Source: Hyalella azteca | Taxonomy: Eukaryota > Arthropoda > Malacostraca > Amphipoda > Hyalellidae | Reading direction: 5' to 3' | Length of the DNA stretch: 64,000 nt | NCBI RefSeq assembly: GCF_000764305.2 | Contig: NW_025930633.1 | Location: forward strand, 1-64,000 | Part shown: positions 23,675 to 33,679 of the stretch, in pieces | Numbering within the stretch: the first letter of the stretch is position 1 | Layout of the letters: every line of letters begins with the position of its first letter | Made by a program: the position numbers and the translations under genes | The notes under the pieces: model-generated | The model's input: only the letters and a program-made list of their open reading frames with translations | Told to the model about the DNA's origin: nothing | The model's database searches: none

Positions 23675-23739
23675 CTTTTTTTGAATGATACGGAATACTT
23701 TTTTTTAAATGATACGGAATACTTTAAATGATATTCCGT
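23675..23739. repeat. Short ~24-bp tandem repeat
   Basis: Two copies of tttttttgaatgatacggaa + tac, with one base differing, are followed by a partial copy (tttaaatgatattccg). Confidence 0.85.
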
Positions 23740-23875
23740 TACATTGGCAGATTTACAATTAGAAGAAATGAGCCTGCGGAGAAGACAAAATGCAACAAAA
23801 ATATGAGTAGAATTACCCATGCCATGAAGAAGACGTATAAAAAATGCCAATTTATTTGGATGAAAATAGACGGCA

Positions 23876-23985
23876 ACGAACAAAACATACGTTCCAGCTG
23901 TGATGACAAAGATCAAAACATATACGTTCCAGCTGTCATGACAACAAAACGGACGCTCCAGCTGTGATGACAACGAACAAACACT
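23876..23985. repeat. ~34-bp tandem repeat, three units
   Basis: Each unit contains cgttccagctgtgatgaca (or cgctcc in the third), preceded by A-rich aacaaaacata. It produces part of the flanking open frames on both strands. Confidence 0.9.
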
Positions 23986-24137
23986 GAACGAAAAGAATCT
24001 TCGTATACTCAGCACGTTTATTTCCGCCTACTCATACGGGATAAAAAATGTCCACAAAACAAACGACGCTGGCCATTTTCTGGTCTTTCACCCCGCAACG
24101 TCGAGGCGGCTGAGCTAGCAGCTTTTTCGGGCGTCAG

Positions 24138-24906
24138 GCTTAGAGGTTCAGTCGCAGGGTTGAGGGGTTCAGTCGCTGTGGTTGAGGAGTTCAGTCGCTG
24201 GGGTTGAGAGGTTCAGTCGCTGGGGTTGAGAGGTTCAGTCGCTGGGGTTGAGAGGTTCAGTCGCTGGGGTTGAGAGTTTCAGTCGCCGGGGTTGAGAGCT
24301 TCAGTCGCCGGGATTGAGAGGTTCAGTTGCCGGGATTGAGAGGTTGTCGCCGGGATTGAGGGGTTCCGTCGCTGGGGTTGAGAGTTTCAGTCGCTGGGGT
24401 TGAGAGTTTCAGTCGCAGGGTTGAGGGGTTCCGTCGCTAGAGAGTTTCAGTCGCAGGGATTGAGAGTTTCAGTCGCAGGGTTGAGGGGTTCCGTCGCTGG
24501 GGTTGAGAGTTTCAGTCGCCGGGGTTGAGAGTTTCAGTCGCAGGGATTGAGAGGTTCAGTCGCCGGGATTGAGAGTTTCAGTCGCAGGGGTTGAGAGGTT
24601 CAGTCGCTGGAGTTGAGAGTTTCAGTCGCTGGGGTTGAGAGTTTCAGTCGCCGAGACTGAGTGGTTCAGTCGCCGGGGTTGAGAGGTTCAGTCGCCGGGG
24701 TTGAGAGGTTCAGTCGCCGGGGTTGAGAGGTTCAGCCGCCAGGGTTGAGAATTTCAGTCGCCAAGGTTGAGAATTTCAGTCGCCCAGGGTTGAGTTTCAG
24801 TCGCCGATGTTGAGTTTCAGTCGTCGGGGTTGAGAGTTTCAGTCGCCGAGGTTGAGATTTTCAGTCGTCGGGGTTGAGAGTTTCAGTCGTCGGGGTTGAG
24901 AGGTTT
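24138..24906. repeat. 23-bp minisatellite, roughly 33 units
   Basis: The consensus is close to ggttgagagtttcagtcgcc + ggg. Variants are gtcgct/gtcgcc/gtcgca/gtcgtc and gaggtt/gagttt. Some units are shortened or lack the ggttgag half. It is the longest array in the window and strongly GC-richer than its flanks. The strand asymmetry (G and T on this strand) is marked. Because 23 is not a multiple of three, no long frame results. Confidence 0.97.
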
Positions 24907-25180
24907 AGTCATTAGCGTTCAATTTCGGGTTCGGGTTAATTAAGTAAGTTAAGTCATCATTGAACATTTTCAGTTGTCAATTGAGGAGATGTCGGATGGA
25001 GATATAAAATCACCGGGCTAAAATGTTTATTTTTTTTTGGTTGTAAATTTCAATCCAGTTACGGGTACTAGAGAGTTAGGTCATTCCGGTGGTAAAATTT
25101 CGAGGTTTGGTTAGCGAAGTTGAGGTTGGGGTATCGCTTGAAGTCACATGATTCAGACATTTGGTTTCGCGCCAATGTCA

Positions 25181-25353
25181 TTGGAAATCGCGGCTCAGTT
25201 ATTTAGTTTCGCATCTCATTCTCTGGGATTCGTGGATCATTTGTTGGGATTCTTTCATACTCGTAGGGATTCTAGCATATTCGCAGGGATTCTGGCTTAT
25301 TCGTTGGGATTCGAGGCTCATTCCAAAGGAATCGCGGCTCGGTCATTGAATTC
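25181..25353. repeat. Degenerate 20-21-bp repeat, about eight units
   Basis: Units resemble ggcttattcgttgggattcg. The repeat gives the plus-strand frame 25148-25465 its repetitive Leu/Gly/Phe/His/Ser peptide; that frame then reads on into the neighbouring mobile element and is not a gene. Confidence 0.75.
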
Positions 25354-25368
25354 GACAGCCAAGTCACT

Positions 25369-25514
25369 GGGGCCATACTTTCAAAACTCGCTAAGTGACC
25401 GTAAGTACTTACGCTCTATTTTCTTGTCTATGATTGGTGGATTTTGCTTGAAAGGCCGTCAATAATTGGCGGATGAACTTACGATCTCTTAACTTTTTTT
25501 GAAAGTATCGGCCC
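25369..25514. mobile_element. Family 2 inverted-repeat element, copy 2
   Basis: Ends are GGGGCCATACTTTCAAAA and, inverted, TTTTTTGAAAGTATCGGCCC. The interior holds taagtacttacgctctattt and gtctatgattggtggatttt. CTGG occurs on both sides of the termini, but it partly overlaps them, so a target duplication is uncertain. This is the cleanest copy for defining both ends. Confidence 0.92.
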
Positions 25515-25519
25515 TGGGT

Positions 25520-25810
25520 TTTAAAGTTTGTTGGCTGTTTGCCGGAATTTGTTTTGCCTGCGCTGGCGGCAGGTCCCCAGACTCCGGGGTTCACGCCGAC
25601 ACAACCGACCGATAATTGGAGCCCGGCAAGATGTCGCGATTGCAGGTTAGCGTCTCAAGCCTCAGCAAAGTTATTATTATCTTCCTACCCAAGGACATGG
25701 CTTCAATGACGCGAGCTTCGGAGCTGTGGACAAGATTCTTGTCCTAGAGTTCCCTTTAGCAGCGGAGATGATCTTCCAAGGTCGATCACGCTCGCCGGCA
25801 AAAACCAATC
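25520..25810 (+). other. GC-richer patch with a possible first exon
   Basis: At 25631 an ATG in a good context (cccggcaagATGtcg) is followed after five codons (MSRLQ) by a donor-like CAG|gttagc. The 100 bases upstream are GC- and CpG-rich. This could be a 5' exon with a very short coding part, but there is no second exon to pair with it. Confidence 0.15.
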
Positions 25811-26320
25811 TTTTTGTATTTTTTGTAGGATATCGTAAAGCTTAAGGGGATTCACACATAGGGGGCGAAGCCATGCATGGGTGTATCGTATCTGTTGCTA
25901 ATCGAGTTTTTTATATAAGAAGTGGCAGGCAAGACACCGAATCGATATAATCGCAAGCCCCACAGAAGCTCAAAAATGTTTAATCACCACAGTCTGAGCG
26001 CTGACTTTTTAGCAATTAAGATAAGGCAGTGATACGCTTGTGAAAATGACATCTTAAAGATTGCCCGCTCTTGAATACTTATTTAGAACGTTCTACAGTA
26101 TCCATTTGTGAATAAATTTCCGAATATTAAGTAGGAATTACAAAAGAAGTATGAAATGAAATATTTAAATATCTTCTGACACTGACTTTTTAATATACCA
26201 CTTGTAGGAAATAAGTAGGAAATTATATAAAAATCTGAGAAAATAATGCATGCTACATGTATTACATTACATGTACATGTAAACTAAATTGGTCTTTATA
26301 GTACGACCTTAACCCTCTGA

Positions 26321-26551
26321 TTCACATGCCATCTAAAACATGGAGGACCTAAGAACCACATGCGGGAAGCTCACAATGAGACCATCACCCGTGCGACATT
26401 GGAGGCCTGCACCAGCGTGGTTATGCGGTGCCCTGACCCATCGAGACTGATGATAGCTGAGGCCCTCATTATCAAGAGCGATTCTCCTGCTATCAACCTT
26501 CAAACTACAGGATTCGTCCCGACGCTGAAATTATTTTCAAGTAATCTTTAA
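26321..26551 (+). pseudogene. Retroelement C-terminal fragment, resembling the region after a GIY-YIG-type domain
   Basis: The frame is open from just after a TGA at 26318-26320 to a TAA at 26549-26551, about 76 codons. Key features are HMREAHN, then after about 35 residues IAEALIIK, SPAINLQ and LKLF. This spacing of H-x-x-E-x-H, EAL-I-K, P-x-(I/L)-N-x-Q and LKLF is familiar from the C-terminal parts of Penelope-like and related arthropod retroelement proteins. The rest of the open reading frame, with reverse transcriptase, is not found upstream, so it is a truncated relic. The exact superfamily is inferred from the motif pattern only. Confidence 0.55.
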
Positions 26552-26599
26552 GTTTTGATTTCAAACTGTAACCACAAAACCCTTGATTTGTACTACTGT

Positions 26600-27160
26600 C
26601 ATTTCCAAAAGTTATATTCCAAGTGTTGCAAAACCTTCACCTGCTTAAAAATAAATATTGTATTTTTGAAACGTCGCATTTCATTAAAATGCCATTTGGT
26701 AACCTGCATTTTGATCTCCCGGTGCCCGCAAGAAATTTTATTCCACTCATTGAAAAAACAAATAAGAAGATAATTAACAAAAAACATTCCGGTCTTCAAT
26801 CAAACTTGCTTACATATAAGTACATATGTACAGAAAATAGCTCTTACAATTCCGATGAACTCATTACTTAATTAAAACTACGCATATTCGCGTGGAATAC
26901 ACTAACACTCGAGAAATTCAGGTATCTAAATGAGATTGCCGACAAACGTGCATGAAAAATAACATGAATTGCGAATTGAAGGCAAAATTTATATTGGAGT
27001 TATTGTACACTAATCTGCTTCCACAAAAAAGCGTGTTTCATATTCAATTGACTTTCTGGCTTTCTGCCCTCAAGACAGCCCAGAAATAATAAAATTTTTA
27101 CAAGAGATTTGGAGCACGAGAGCTTTATAGGTATGAGCAGAGCGATTCACAGATTCCATT
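26600..27160. other. No supported gene
   Basis: Short overlapping frames are present, but none is convincing. A small TACATGTA-type palindromic cluster lies just before the retroelement fragment, at 26255-26282. Confidence 0.4.
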
Positions 27161-27164
27161 AGGC

Positions 27165-27455
27165 GACCTTTATTAAGTAATTGCATCAATTAATTTGCAT
27201 CAAGTAACTATCACTAAATAATCTTTATAAGTAAAAACATTAAAAACATTTACTAAATAACCTTTACCAGTAAAAACCATTGAGTAACCTGCATCAAGTA
27301 AACTGCATTTGGAAACCATCACTAAATAATGTTTATACCGAGACCTTCATCAAGTATGCTTCATAAGGTAACCAGCATAAAGAAACCATAATTAAATAAC
27401 ATTCATTGAGTACCCTTTCTAAATAACCTTCGTGAAGTAACGTTCATTAAGTAGA
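27165..27455. repeat. Degenerate short-period repeat
   Basis: Variants of agtaacctgcatcaagtaac and accatcactaaataac recur every 12-16 bases. It is too diverged to give a clean unit. Confidence 0.7.
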
Positions 27456-27459
27456 CTCA

Positions 27460-28580
27460 GGATAAGCACGGGATCCCGTTAACCGCAGCACGGCGCTTAT
27501 TAAGGCTGAACTTCTACACGAGGCTTATGCGAGTCTACGAAAATCCTTCATCTTATATGGGTTTAAAAATAGGGCGAATTGCAGTTAATTTGAATTTTAA
27601 ACATCAAGTATAAAATTTTGTATATTTTTTAAAGTTTTCAAGTAATAAATTTTCACAGCAAAAAAATACCGAAACAATTAAGAAAAATTAAGAGTTTTGA
27701 ATCAGTATAGGTCCGCAATATTCGACGGTCACATCAAACACGTAAAGTTTTCAAAGATAAATTGATTACATAAATTTCAGATTAAAATAATAAAAAAATT
27801 GACATATGTATTCAAACTTAAAATATCAAAAGGAATTGTCAGCAGTGTTAAATGTGTTCAAGTTCCCAGCATTAGACAGAGACAGTCACAACCAACAATT
27901 GTCAATCACTATAACCTTCATTAGACCGCGAATAATCAGGCTGAATTCATTCAATGATTATAGCTTTCATCCGAATACAAATAATTTAACTGAAACCATC
28001 ATCCCCTAATTATAGCCGGAATATAAATGCCGATAATCAAGTTTAAATTATTCATTCAATGGTTGAAACGCTCATTTTAATGCAGGGAATCGGGCATCAT
28101 CCGTGATTCATGGTCAATGACAAGTTTGCATTCAAATCAACAATTGCTATAAATAGTCTTAAAATTAAGAATTCAACCACGACATAGGTATGAGTGTGAT
28201 TATACAACCTAAAATGAGATATAAAATATATCATGGGAGCGGGAAAAATTTCCGATCACATCTAATTTATAGTTTGATTAAAAGCAATTTCTTAAATTAC
28301 TACCAATCATTCTAATGAAATACCCGAATGAGCTTCTATGGTCAACTTTTCTTTCAACTTAACAATCCTTTCAACAGTGAAAGGATTCTTGAATTTGATG
28401 CAACGAATTTCGAGATGATGGAAAGAGATGAAATTTTTGGATTAATATGAACGATTTGCCACCACAACCTTCACAACAATCATTGCTCACAACGAAAAGT
28501 ACCACACAAGTTTTACTAGAATTATACGTGAATAATCGAAATGTTGAATACGGATCTCAAATGTAAACGAATCCAGTACC
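27460..28580. other. AT-rich stretch, nothing recognised
   Basis: No gene, array or RNA was seen. Confidence 0.45.
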
Positions 28581-28586
28581 AGAACA

Positions 28587-28735
28587 GGTCCAGTACTTTC
28601 AAAAAAGTTAAGAGATCGTAAGTTCATCAGCCAATCATTGACGGCCTTTCAAGCAAAATCCACCAATCGTAGACAAGAAAATAGAGCGTAAGTACATACT
28701 TACGTTCACTTAGCGAGTTTTGAAAGTATGGCCCC
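28587..28735. mobile_element. Family 2 inverted-repeat element, copy 3 (opposite orientation to copies 2 and 4)
   Basis: The left end ggtccagtactttcaaaaaa is degenerate. The right end ttttgaaagtatggcccc is well preserved. The shared core gttcatcagccaatcattga and agacaagaaaatagagcg is intact. It directly abuts a coding-like segment at 28736. Confidence 0.9.
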
Positions 28736-28862
28736 GCGAATACAAATGATCCCGTTACGCAGAATTTGAGATATGGAGTCGACCATCCCAGCTCTGTTAC
28801 GAAGTCGTGAGCGGCGTCTGCATTGACATAACAGTCGCGTCTGTTGCGAGGCAGGAGCATCG
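28736..28862 (-). other. Coding-like segment abutting a mobile element
   Basis: Minus strand: after an acceptor-like tract ending gtaatttttcag, the sequence opens with ATG at 28860. It reads MLLPRNRRDCYVNADAAHDF and then TELGWSTPYLKFCVTGSFVF before running into family 2 copy 3. Composition is GC-richer and the residues are varied, unlike the repeat-driven frame upstream (28863-29037). It may be an exon remnant interrupted by the element. The peptide is not recognised. Confidence 0.25.
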
Positions 28863-28949
28863 CTGAAAAATTACCCTTAAAACTGGACGATTTTTGCGTA
28901 AGGCGAGGACTAGAGGTTTGCGGAGCGTGCAGCGTGGACCGCAGGAGGA

Positions 28950-29075
28950 ATAGAGCGGAGTGGATGAGAGCATGGCTGAGCGGAGAAGAGGAGTAGATGA
29001 GGAGATCATGGCTGAGCGGAGTGGATGAGGAGAGCATGGCTAAGAGGAGTGGATGAGAAGAGCATGGCTATACAA
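28950..29075. repeat. ~28-bp minisatellite, four to five units
   Basis: Units resemble ggagtggatgaggagagcat + ggctgagc. One to two further units recur at 29497-29545, at the junction of the segmental duplication. Confidence 0.9.
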
Positions 29076-29100
29076 GTGGTGTGATGGAGAACAGCATGAC

Positions 29101-29494
29101 CAAGAAGAGTGATGGAAGTCAGTGATGGAGTGGACAATGAGTGAGCGAAGCGATGAACTTAGAGGTACAAACGAAAGTTTGGTTGGAAAGAAGTGTATTG
29201 AATTAAATGATAAGTTCGGAGTGAAATTAAATGGCCAATCAGTGGTCTTAAATTGAGTGAGTGGCCAGGGATATAAAATTTAATGACGTATCAGAAGTCT
29301 CAATGTCATAGATAAGTCACGATCATGAAATTTAATGATCAGTCTCCAATTCAAAAACCATCATTAGTCTCATTTACAATAAACAGTCTGATGATTCAAA
29401 TTTGAAAACCAGTCCGCAGTCTCAAATTCAATCATCAGTCCGGAGTTTAATATTCAATAAATGGTCCGCCGTTTGGAAATCCAATGAACGGTAC
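29101..29494. repeat. Segmental duplication, left copy
   Basis: The segment runs from caagaagagtgatgg to aatccaatgaacggtac. Internally it shows a faint ~25-bp rhythm of agtctcaaattcaa and cagtccg words. It contains a 13-bp duplication missing from the right copy. No gene. Confidence 0.9.
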
Positions 29495-29543
29495 AGTGGA
29501 TGAGGAGAGCATGGCTCAGCGGAGTGGATGAGGAGAGCATGGC

Positions 29544-29990
29544 TAAGAAGAGTGATGGAGTGACCAATGAGTGAGCGAAGCGATGAAGGTAGAGGTTCAA
29601 ACGAATTTTAGGTTGGAAAGAAGTGTGTTGAATTAAATGGTCAGTCAGGAGCGAAATTAAATGACCGATCAGTGGTCTTGAATTGAGTGAGTGGCCAGGG
29701 ATATCAAATTTAATGACGTATCAAAAGTCTTAATGACATAGATAAGTCACGATCATAAAATTTAATGATCAGTCTCAAATACAAAAACCATCCTTAGTCT
29801 CATTTACAATAAACAGTCTGATAGCTTAAATTCGAAAAACCGGTCACAATTCTAAAACTTAAATACCAGTCCGCAGTCTCAAATTCAATCACCGGTCCGG
29901 AGTTCAATATTCAATAAATGGTGATTCAATTCAATATTCAATTTTGGTGGTATTCAATATTCCTCCGTTTGGAAATCCAATGAACGGTAC
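29544..29990. repeat. Segmental duplication, right copy
   Basis: It is colinear with 29101-29494, offset 430-443 bp, with moderate divergence. It has extra insertions near 29820-29850 and 29918-29965, where a ttcaatattcaat motif has expanded. Confidence 0.9.
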
Positions 29991-29999
29991 ACAGTCTCC

Positions 30000-30440
30000 A
30001 AACTTAACGAACTGCACTCGGCTCAAATTTAAAGACCTTTCCACAGTTACAAATTCAATGCTTAGTCCACAGTAACAAATGAACAGTTTTGACTAGGTTG
30101 ACTGTTCCATAGTCAGCCGTGCAAGTCAATTCTTCCCTAGGAAGATAGTACTCTTACTAGCCCAGCTCAGCGGCATCTTATGTCGTCGCGCTATGGGGTA
30201 GATTACCGGCTTAAGCTCAGCACTCATCCTAAGGGCTTCATTTGACCTAAGCTGATTATGTAATGCAATTCGCACGAAATGTTTTCTTCAAGTGGCATTG
30301 TGGCGAGATGGAATTCTAGTTTACCAATACATTAAACACAGTAAATTTACCAATATAGTGAATTTATTTTACAAACATGGCAACGAGAATGACGACGAGG
30401 GGCCAATTAAATTGGGCTCGTGAACAACATCATAGCCTAG
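30000..30440. other. No supported gene
   Basis: The left part continues the agtctcaaa-type rhythm weakly to about 30080. The remainder shows nothing recognisable. Confidence 0.4.
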
Positions 30441-30443
30441 CGA

Positions 30444-30569
30444 ATGCAATTTGAAGGCGTGAAGATGCCCCAAAAAGTTGCACCTTCGTTGAATTTACGA
30501 GCTAAATTCACAGCAATCGCTATGTCGGATGAAGCGGAAAAAATTGTTGCAGAGCATCTGAAAATTTGA
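30444..30569 (+). CDS. 41-codon open frame, possible remnant
   Basis: An ATG at 30444 opens 41 codons to TGA at 30567-30569. The second half reads NLRAKFTAIAMSDEAEKIVA then EHLKI, with balanced codon use that looks protein-like. An upstream ATG at 30378 starts a different frame of similar texture, so a frameshifted remnant is conceivable. Too short to assign. Confidence 0.2.
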   Translation: MQFEGVKMPQKVAPSLNLRAKFTAIAMSDEAEKIVAEHLKI

Positions 30570-30944
30570 CCACTAAGGTGAACAGTCTCACTTTAAGGTA
30601 AAGCTGAATTTTAGTAGAATTATTTCTGATGAACTAACAACTTATGTAATCACTGGTTCCAGTTTTGCATCAAAACTTAGAAACTCGATGACTTGATGAA
30701 ACTCAAGTTTCAAGGATTCTACGCCAGAGTTAACTAAAAGTTCAAATGCTTTCATTAAGGTTAAAAAAATACAATCCAAGAGCAAACCGCAACGTGTTTA
30801 ATCCCCCTCTCAAAAAAGCTTGAAATTTTGACATTTATATCAAATCATTTCGAACCCACACATGCTAATGGAATTGACAATTTTGTTTGATCAGAGATTA
30901 CATAACTGTCAAAAATAGTATCGTGGCCAGGGCTGTTTTTTCTT

Positions 30945-31385
30945 AGGTAAATTGAAGTATTTATTAACCCAAGGTCTTACCTATATGAAAGTATTTCCTA
31001 ACCTAGAACCTTATCTATGAAACAGAATTCCCGTCCCCAAACAAAAGTATTTCCCTGCCTTAGGCTTTACTTAGGTGAAAGTATCGCCGTACATAGGGTC
31101 TTGCATGGGTAAAAGTATTCCATTATCTAGAGCCTCACCTTGCCTAGGACCTTAAAATATTTTTTTGCCTAGGACCATACTTAGTTGTAAGGATTCCCGT
31201 AACTAGAGCCTTTACAAGGTAAAAGTATTGCATTATCTAGGGCTTTACCTAGTTAAAATATTCCCTTACCTAGGGCATTACTTATTTGAAAGTATTCCCA
31301 TAACTAGGGCCTTAACAAGGTAAAAGTATTGCATTATCTAGGGCCTTACCTAGGTAAAAGTATATCTCTACTTTGGACCTTACCT
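30945..31385. repeat. ~34-bp degenerate minisatellite with higher-order copies
   Basis: Units vary around ccttacctaggtaaaagtat + tcccttacctaggg. A composite block with aaggtaaaagtattgcatta + tctaggg occurs nearly unchanged at about 31214 and 31315, showing multi-unit duplication. Roughly 13 units. Confidence 0.9.
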
Positions 31386-31674
31386 AAGCGCAAAGCGGCC
31401 CAATTAAAATGCTCGAAGTTCGAATAGAAGAGAAAATGCCAATTTGGTGACTTTTAATAAATGCATAAGCGTTCAATCCGTCACACAATACTGAATATGA
31501 AACGTGATTATTGTTGTTTCTTATCTTATTTCGAATCTTATTTCGCAATTATACTTGTTTGTTGTGAGACATAACGCTTGAAATGATAATAAAAATCTTA
31601 TTAGTTCATTTCTACATAAGAAAATCTCAAGTCCATGGCTGAGCGGCAGATTCACTCATACAATCTCTTTCAGA

Positions 31675-31835
31675 TACACACAAATGAATGGGGGACACTT
31701 GTGTAATTAGCGATGCACTTTTTGCCCATGTGTGGGTCATCCGTCTGCTCTCTGTTCGTACTCAAGTGAGCAAGTGTAGCACTATTCGGACATTTTAACC
31801 CATTCATTTTTCTGGGTGTACTCTGTGGACGACGA
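31675..31835 (+). mobile_element. Family 1 inverted-repeat element, copy C (subtype with gtgtgggtcat core)
   Basis: The left end cacacaaatgaatgggggac and right end aacccattcatttttctggg are inverted copies. The interior shares tgtgtgggtcat and tgctctctgttc with copy H at 63721-63922 and defines a shorter subtype. Non-coding. Confidence 0.75.
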
Positions 31836-31839
31836 AAAA

Positions 31840-33380
31840 TCAACTGAGAATTTCAGACGGGGAACCCTGCCAGACAGAGCCATCACGACAGAGTGGGTGG
31901 ATCTCACACGCAGTGACACGCGTCACAGATAACATCAAAATCCACAGCAGCAAATAAATCAAGAAGCGGAGATAAGTCTCTTCGTAGACGGGGACTCCAG
32001 AGTTTGGCCGTTTATTCGATTGATAGAAAGTGTGGAATGGCAGACACGACTTGATTGCGTCGGGCCAATGTGGGAGTTGATCAACGATGTGAAGGTGATG
32101 TAGGAATTAGAGCAGAGAAAGGGGTGCGTAGGATGAGAGGTTATACAGCGAAGTGACGTAATCATTTGTCCTTTGGACACAACCCCAGGAATAGTAACAC
32201 CGCAACACCAAAAAGTATTTCAACATGATTCAAATAAGAGCAGGACATCAAATGCAGCAAAAACAAGCTGCAGACACATTAGAAACAAATAACTTCTGTT
32301 CGTGTGATAGTCTCAATCATCTTTTCACATGAAACGTAAAAAAATTATTTCGGCTAGGACCGACAAATAAATACTAGGTATTTTTCGGTCAGTATTACGA
32401 AAGTGTAATTGATTCCACATTCACGTTCACGAAGAATACTTCAAATTACATAATTTGGAACGAAAAAAATGGGGTAAAAACATAACTATTAAAAAAAATT
32501 TCTTGACGTTTTATTTTAGATACACAAAATTATTTTTCATATAAGTTAAGTATTTTTGTTTTCTGATATAAAATGCTCACACATTTATATGAAATGAATA
32601 TACATGTTTGCCGACATAGAAAAATTAGAGAAAAATTAGAATGCACATCAAACTTAACAAGCACAAACTCACGGGTGTGATGCAGTCAGAGACTTCATAT
32701 CAACAATTACATAATTTACATTAATTTAAACAATAAATCAATGATTAATTTGAGGTTAATAAATTCAACAAATATGAAAAACAAATGCCATCAACTGATA
32801 CCCCTCAAAAAGCAATGAAAAGATCAATTTCAACTCAAAAAATGTGGAACTCGATTCCATTAAATTAATGCTATTCATTTTTTAGGTTACACGTAAAAGT
32901 TGAAAATTCTAAATTAATGGCTTCAGAAGTAAAAATCAAGTAATTATGAGTTTGAGATAAAATGATTTACTTACATTCATCCAAGTACCAGAGTGTCATT
33001 TTATCGTGCCACGAACGCCATGTTCGACGGAACCCGACGAGCTTTTAGAGGCTCTTTTAGATTTTTATCAGCAAATGGTAAATTTTCATGATATCCAAAA
33101 AATTCGACTCACTCTTGCTTCAGCTAAGTGCAATTTTTATCATCAGTATCATCTCACTCCAATTTTATCTTCGAAATGAAACAAGAACGAAAAATAAATA
33201 TTGAAGCCCGGCCGTCATTTTCTTTACGCAGGAGCAGCCAAATATCGACCACTTGAACCTCCTCTCCCGAGAACCTAAATCTCGTGTCGTAATCGTTGCA
33301 TTTCGTCGGCCCTGGAGAAAATATCGTCGGATCATGTTAGTTGTCTGGTAATGACGTACACGTCTCTTCGTGTACGTTGA
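31840..33380. other. No supported gene
   Basis: A 73-codon minus frame at 31959-32180 is Ser/Thr-rich and unrecognised. AT-rich DNA follows. Confidence 0.4.
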
Positions 33381-33387
33381 TAAGCAG

Positions 33388-33676
33388 TTACGTCATTTAC
33401 GTCAAGCATACAACCGTACGTAATATTTACGTCAAGCATACAACCGTACGTAATATATTTACGTCATGCATACAACCGTACGTAATATTCACGCCAAGCA
33501 TACAACCGTACGTAATATTTACGTCACGCATACAGCCGGAAGTCATGGACGTCAGGCATATTGCCGTACGACATCTGCATCACACAAACAACCGTAAGCC
33601 ATCTGCATAACGCATGTCTTACGTCATATACGCCACGAACGTTATATACGTCACGCATACAGTCGTATGTCATATA
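33388..33676. repeat. 30-bp minisatellite, about nine to ten units
   Basis: The consensus is tacgtcaagcatacaaccgt + acgtaatatt. The first four to five units are nearly identical and the right side is diverged. Each unit contains TACGTCA and the palindrome CGTACG (or variants). Because 30 is a multiple of three, it generates open frames on both strands that are not genes. Confidence 0.95.
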
Positions 33677-33679
33677 CGG

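Noticed and set aside
25148..25465. 105-codon plus-strand gene
   Set aside because: It is composed of a degenerate 20-21-bp repeat and then family 2 terminus sequence.
28863..29037. Start of a 136-codon Ser/Leu-rich minus-strand gene
   Set aside because: This part translates the 28-bp minisatellite; only 28736-28862 has non-repetitive coding texture.
33388..33676. CRISPR-like direct repeats
   Set aside because: Units are contiguous 30-bp copies with no unique spacers; this is a minisatellite. The same applies to the arrays at 24138, 37562 and 63071.
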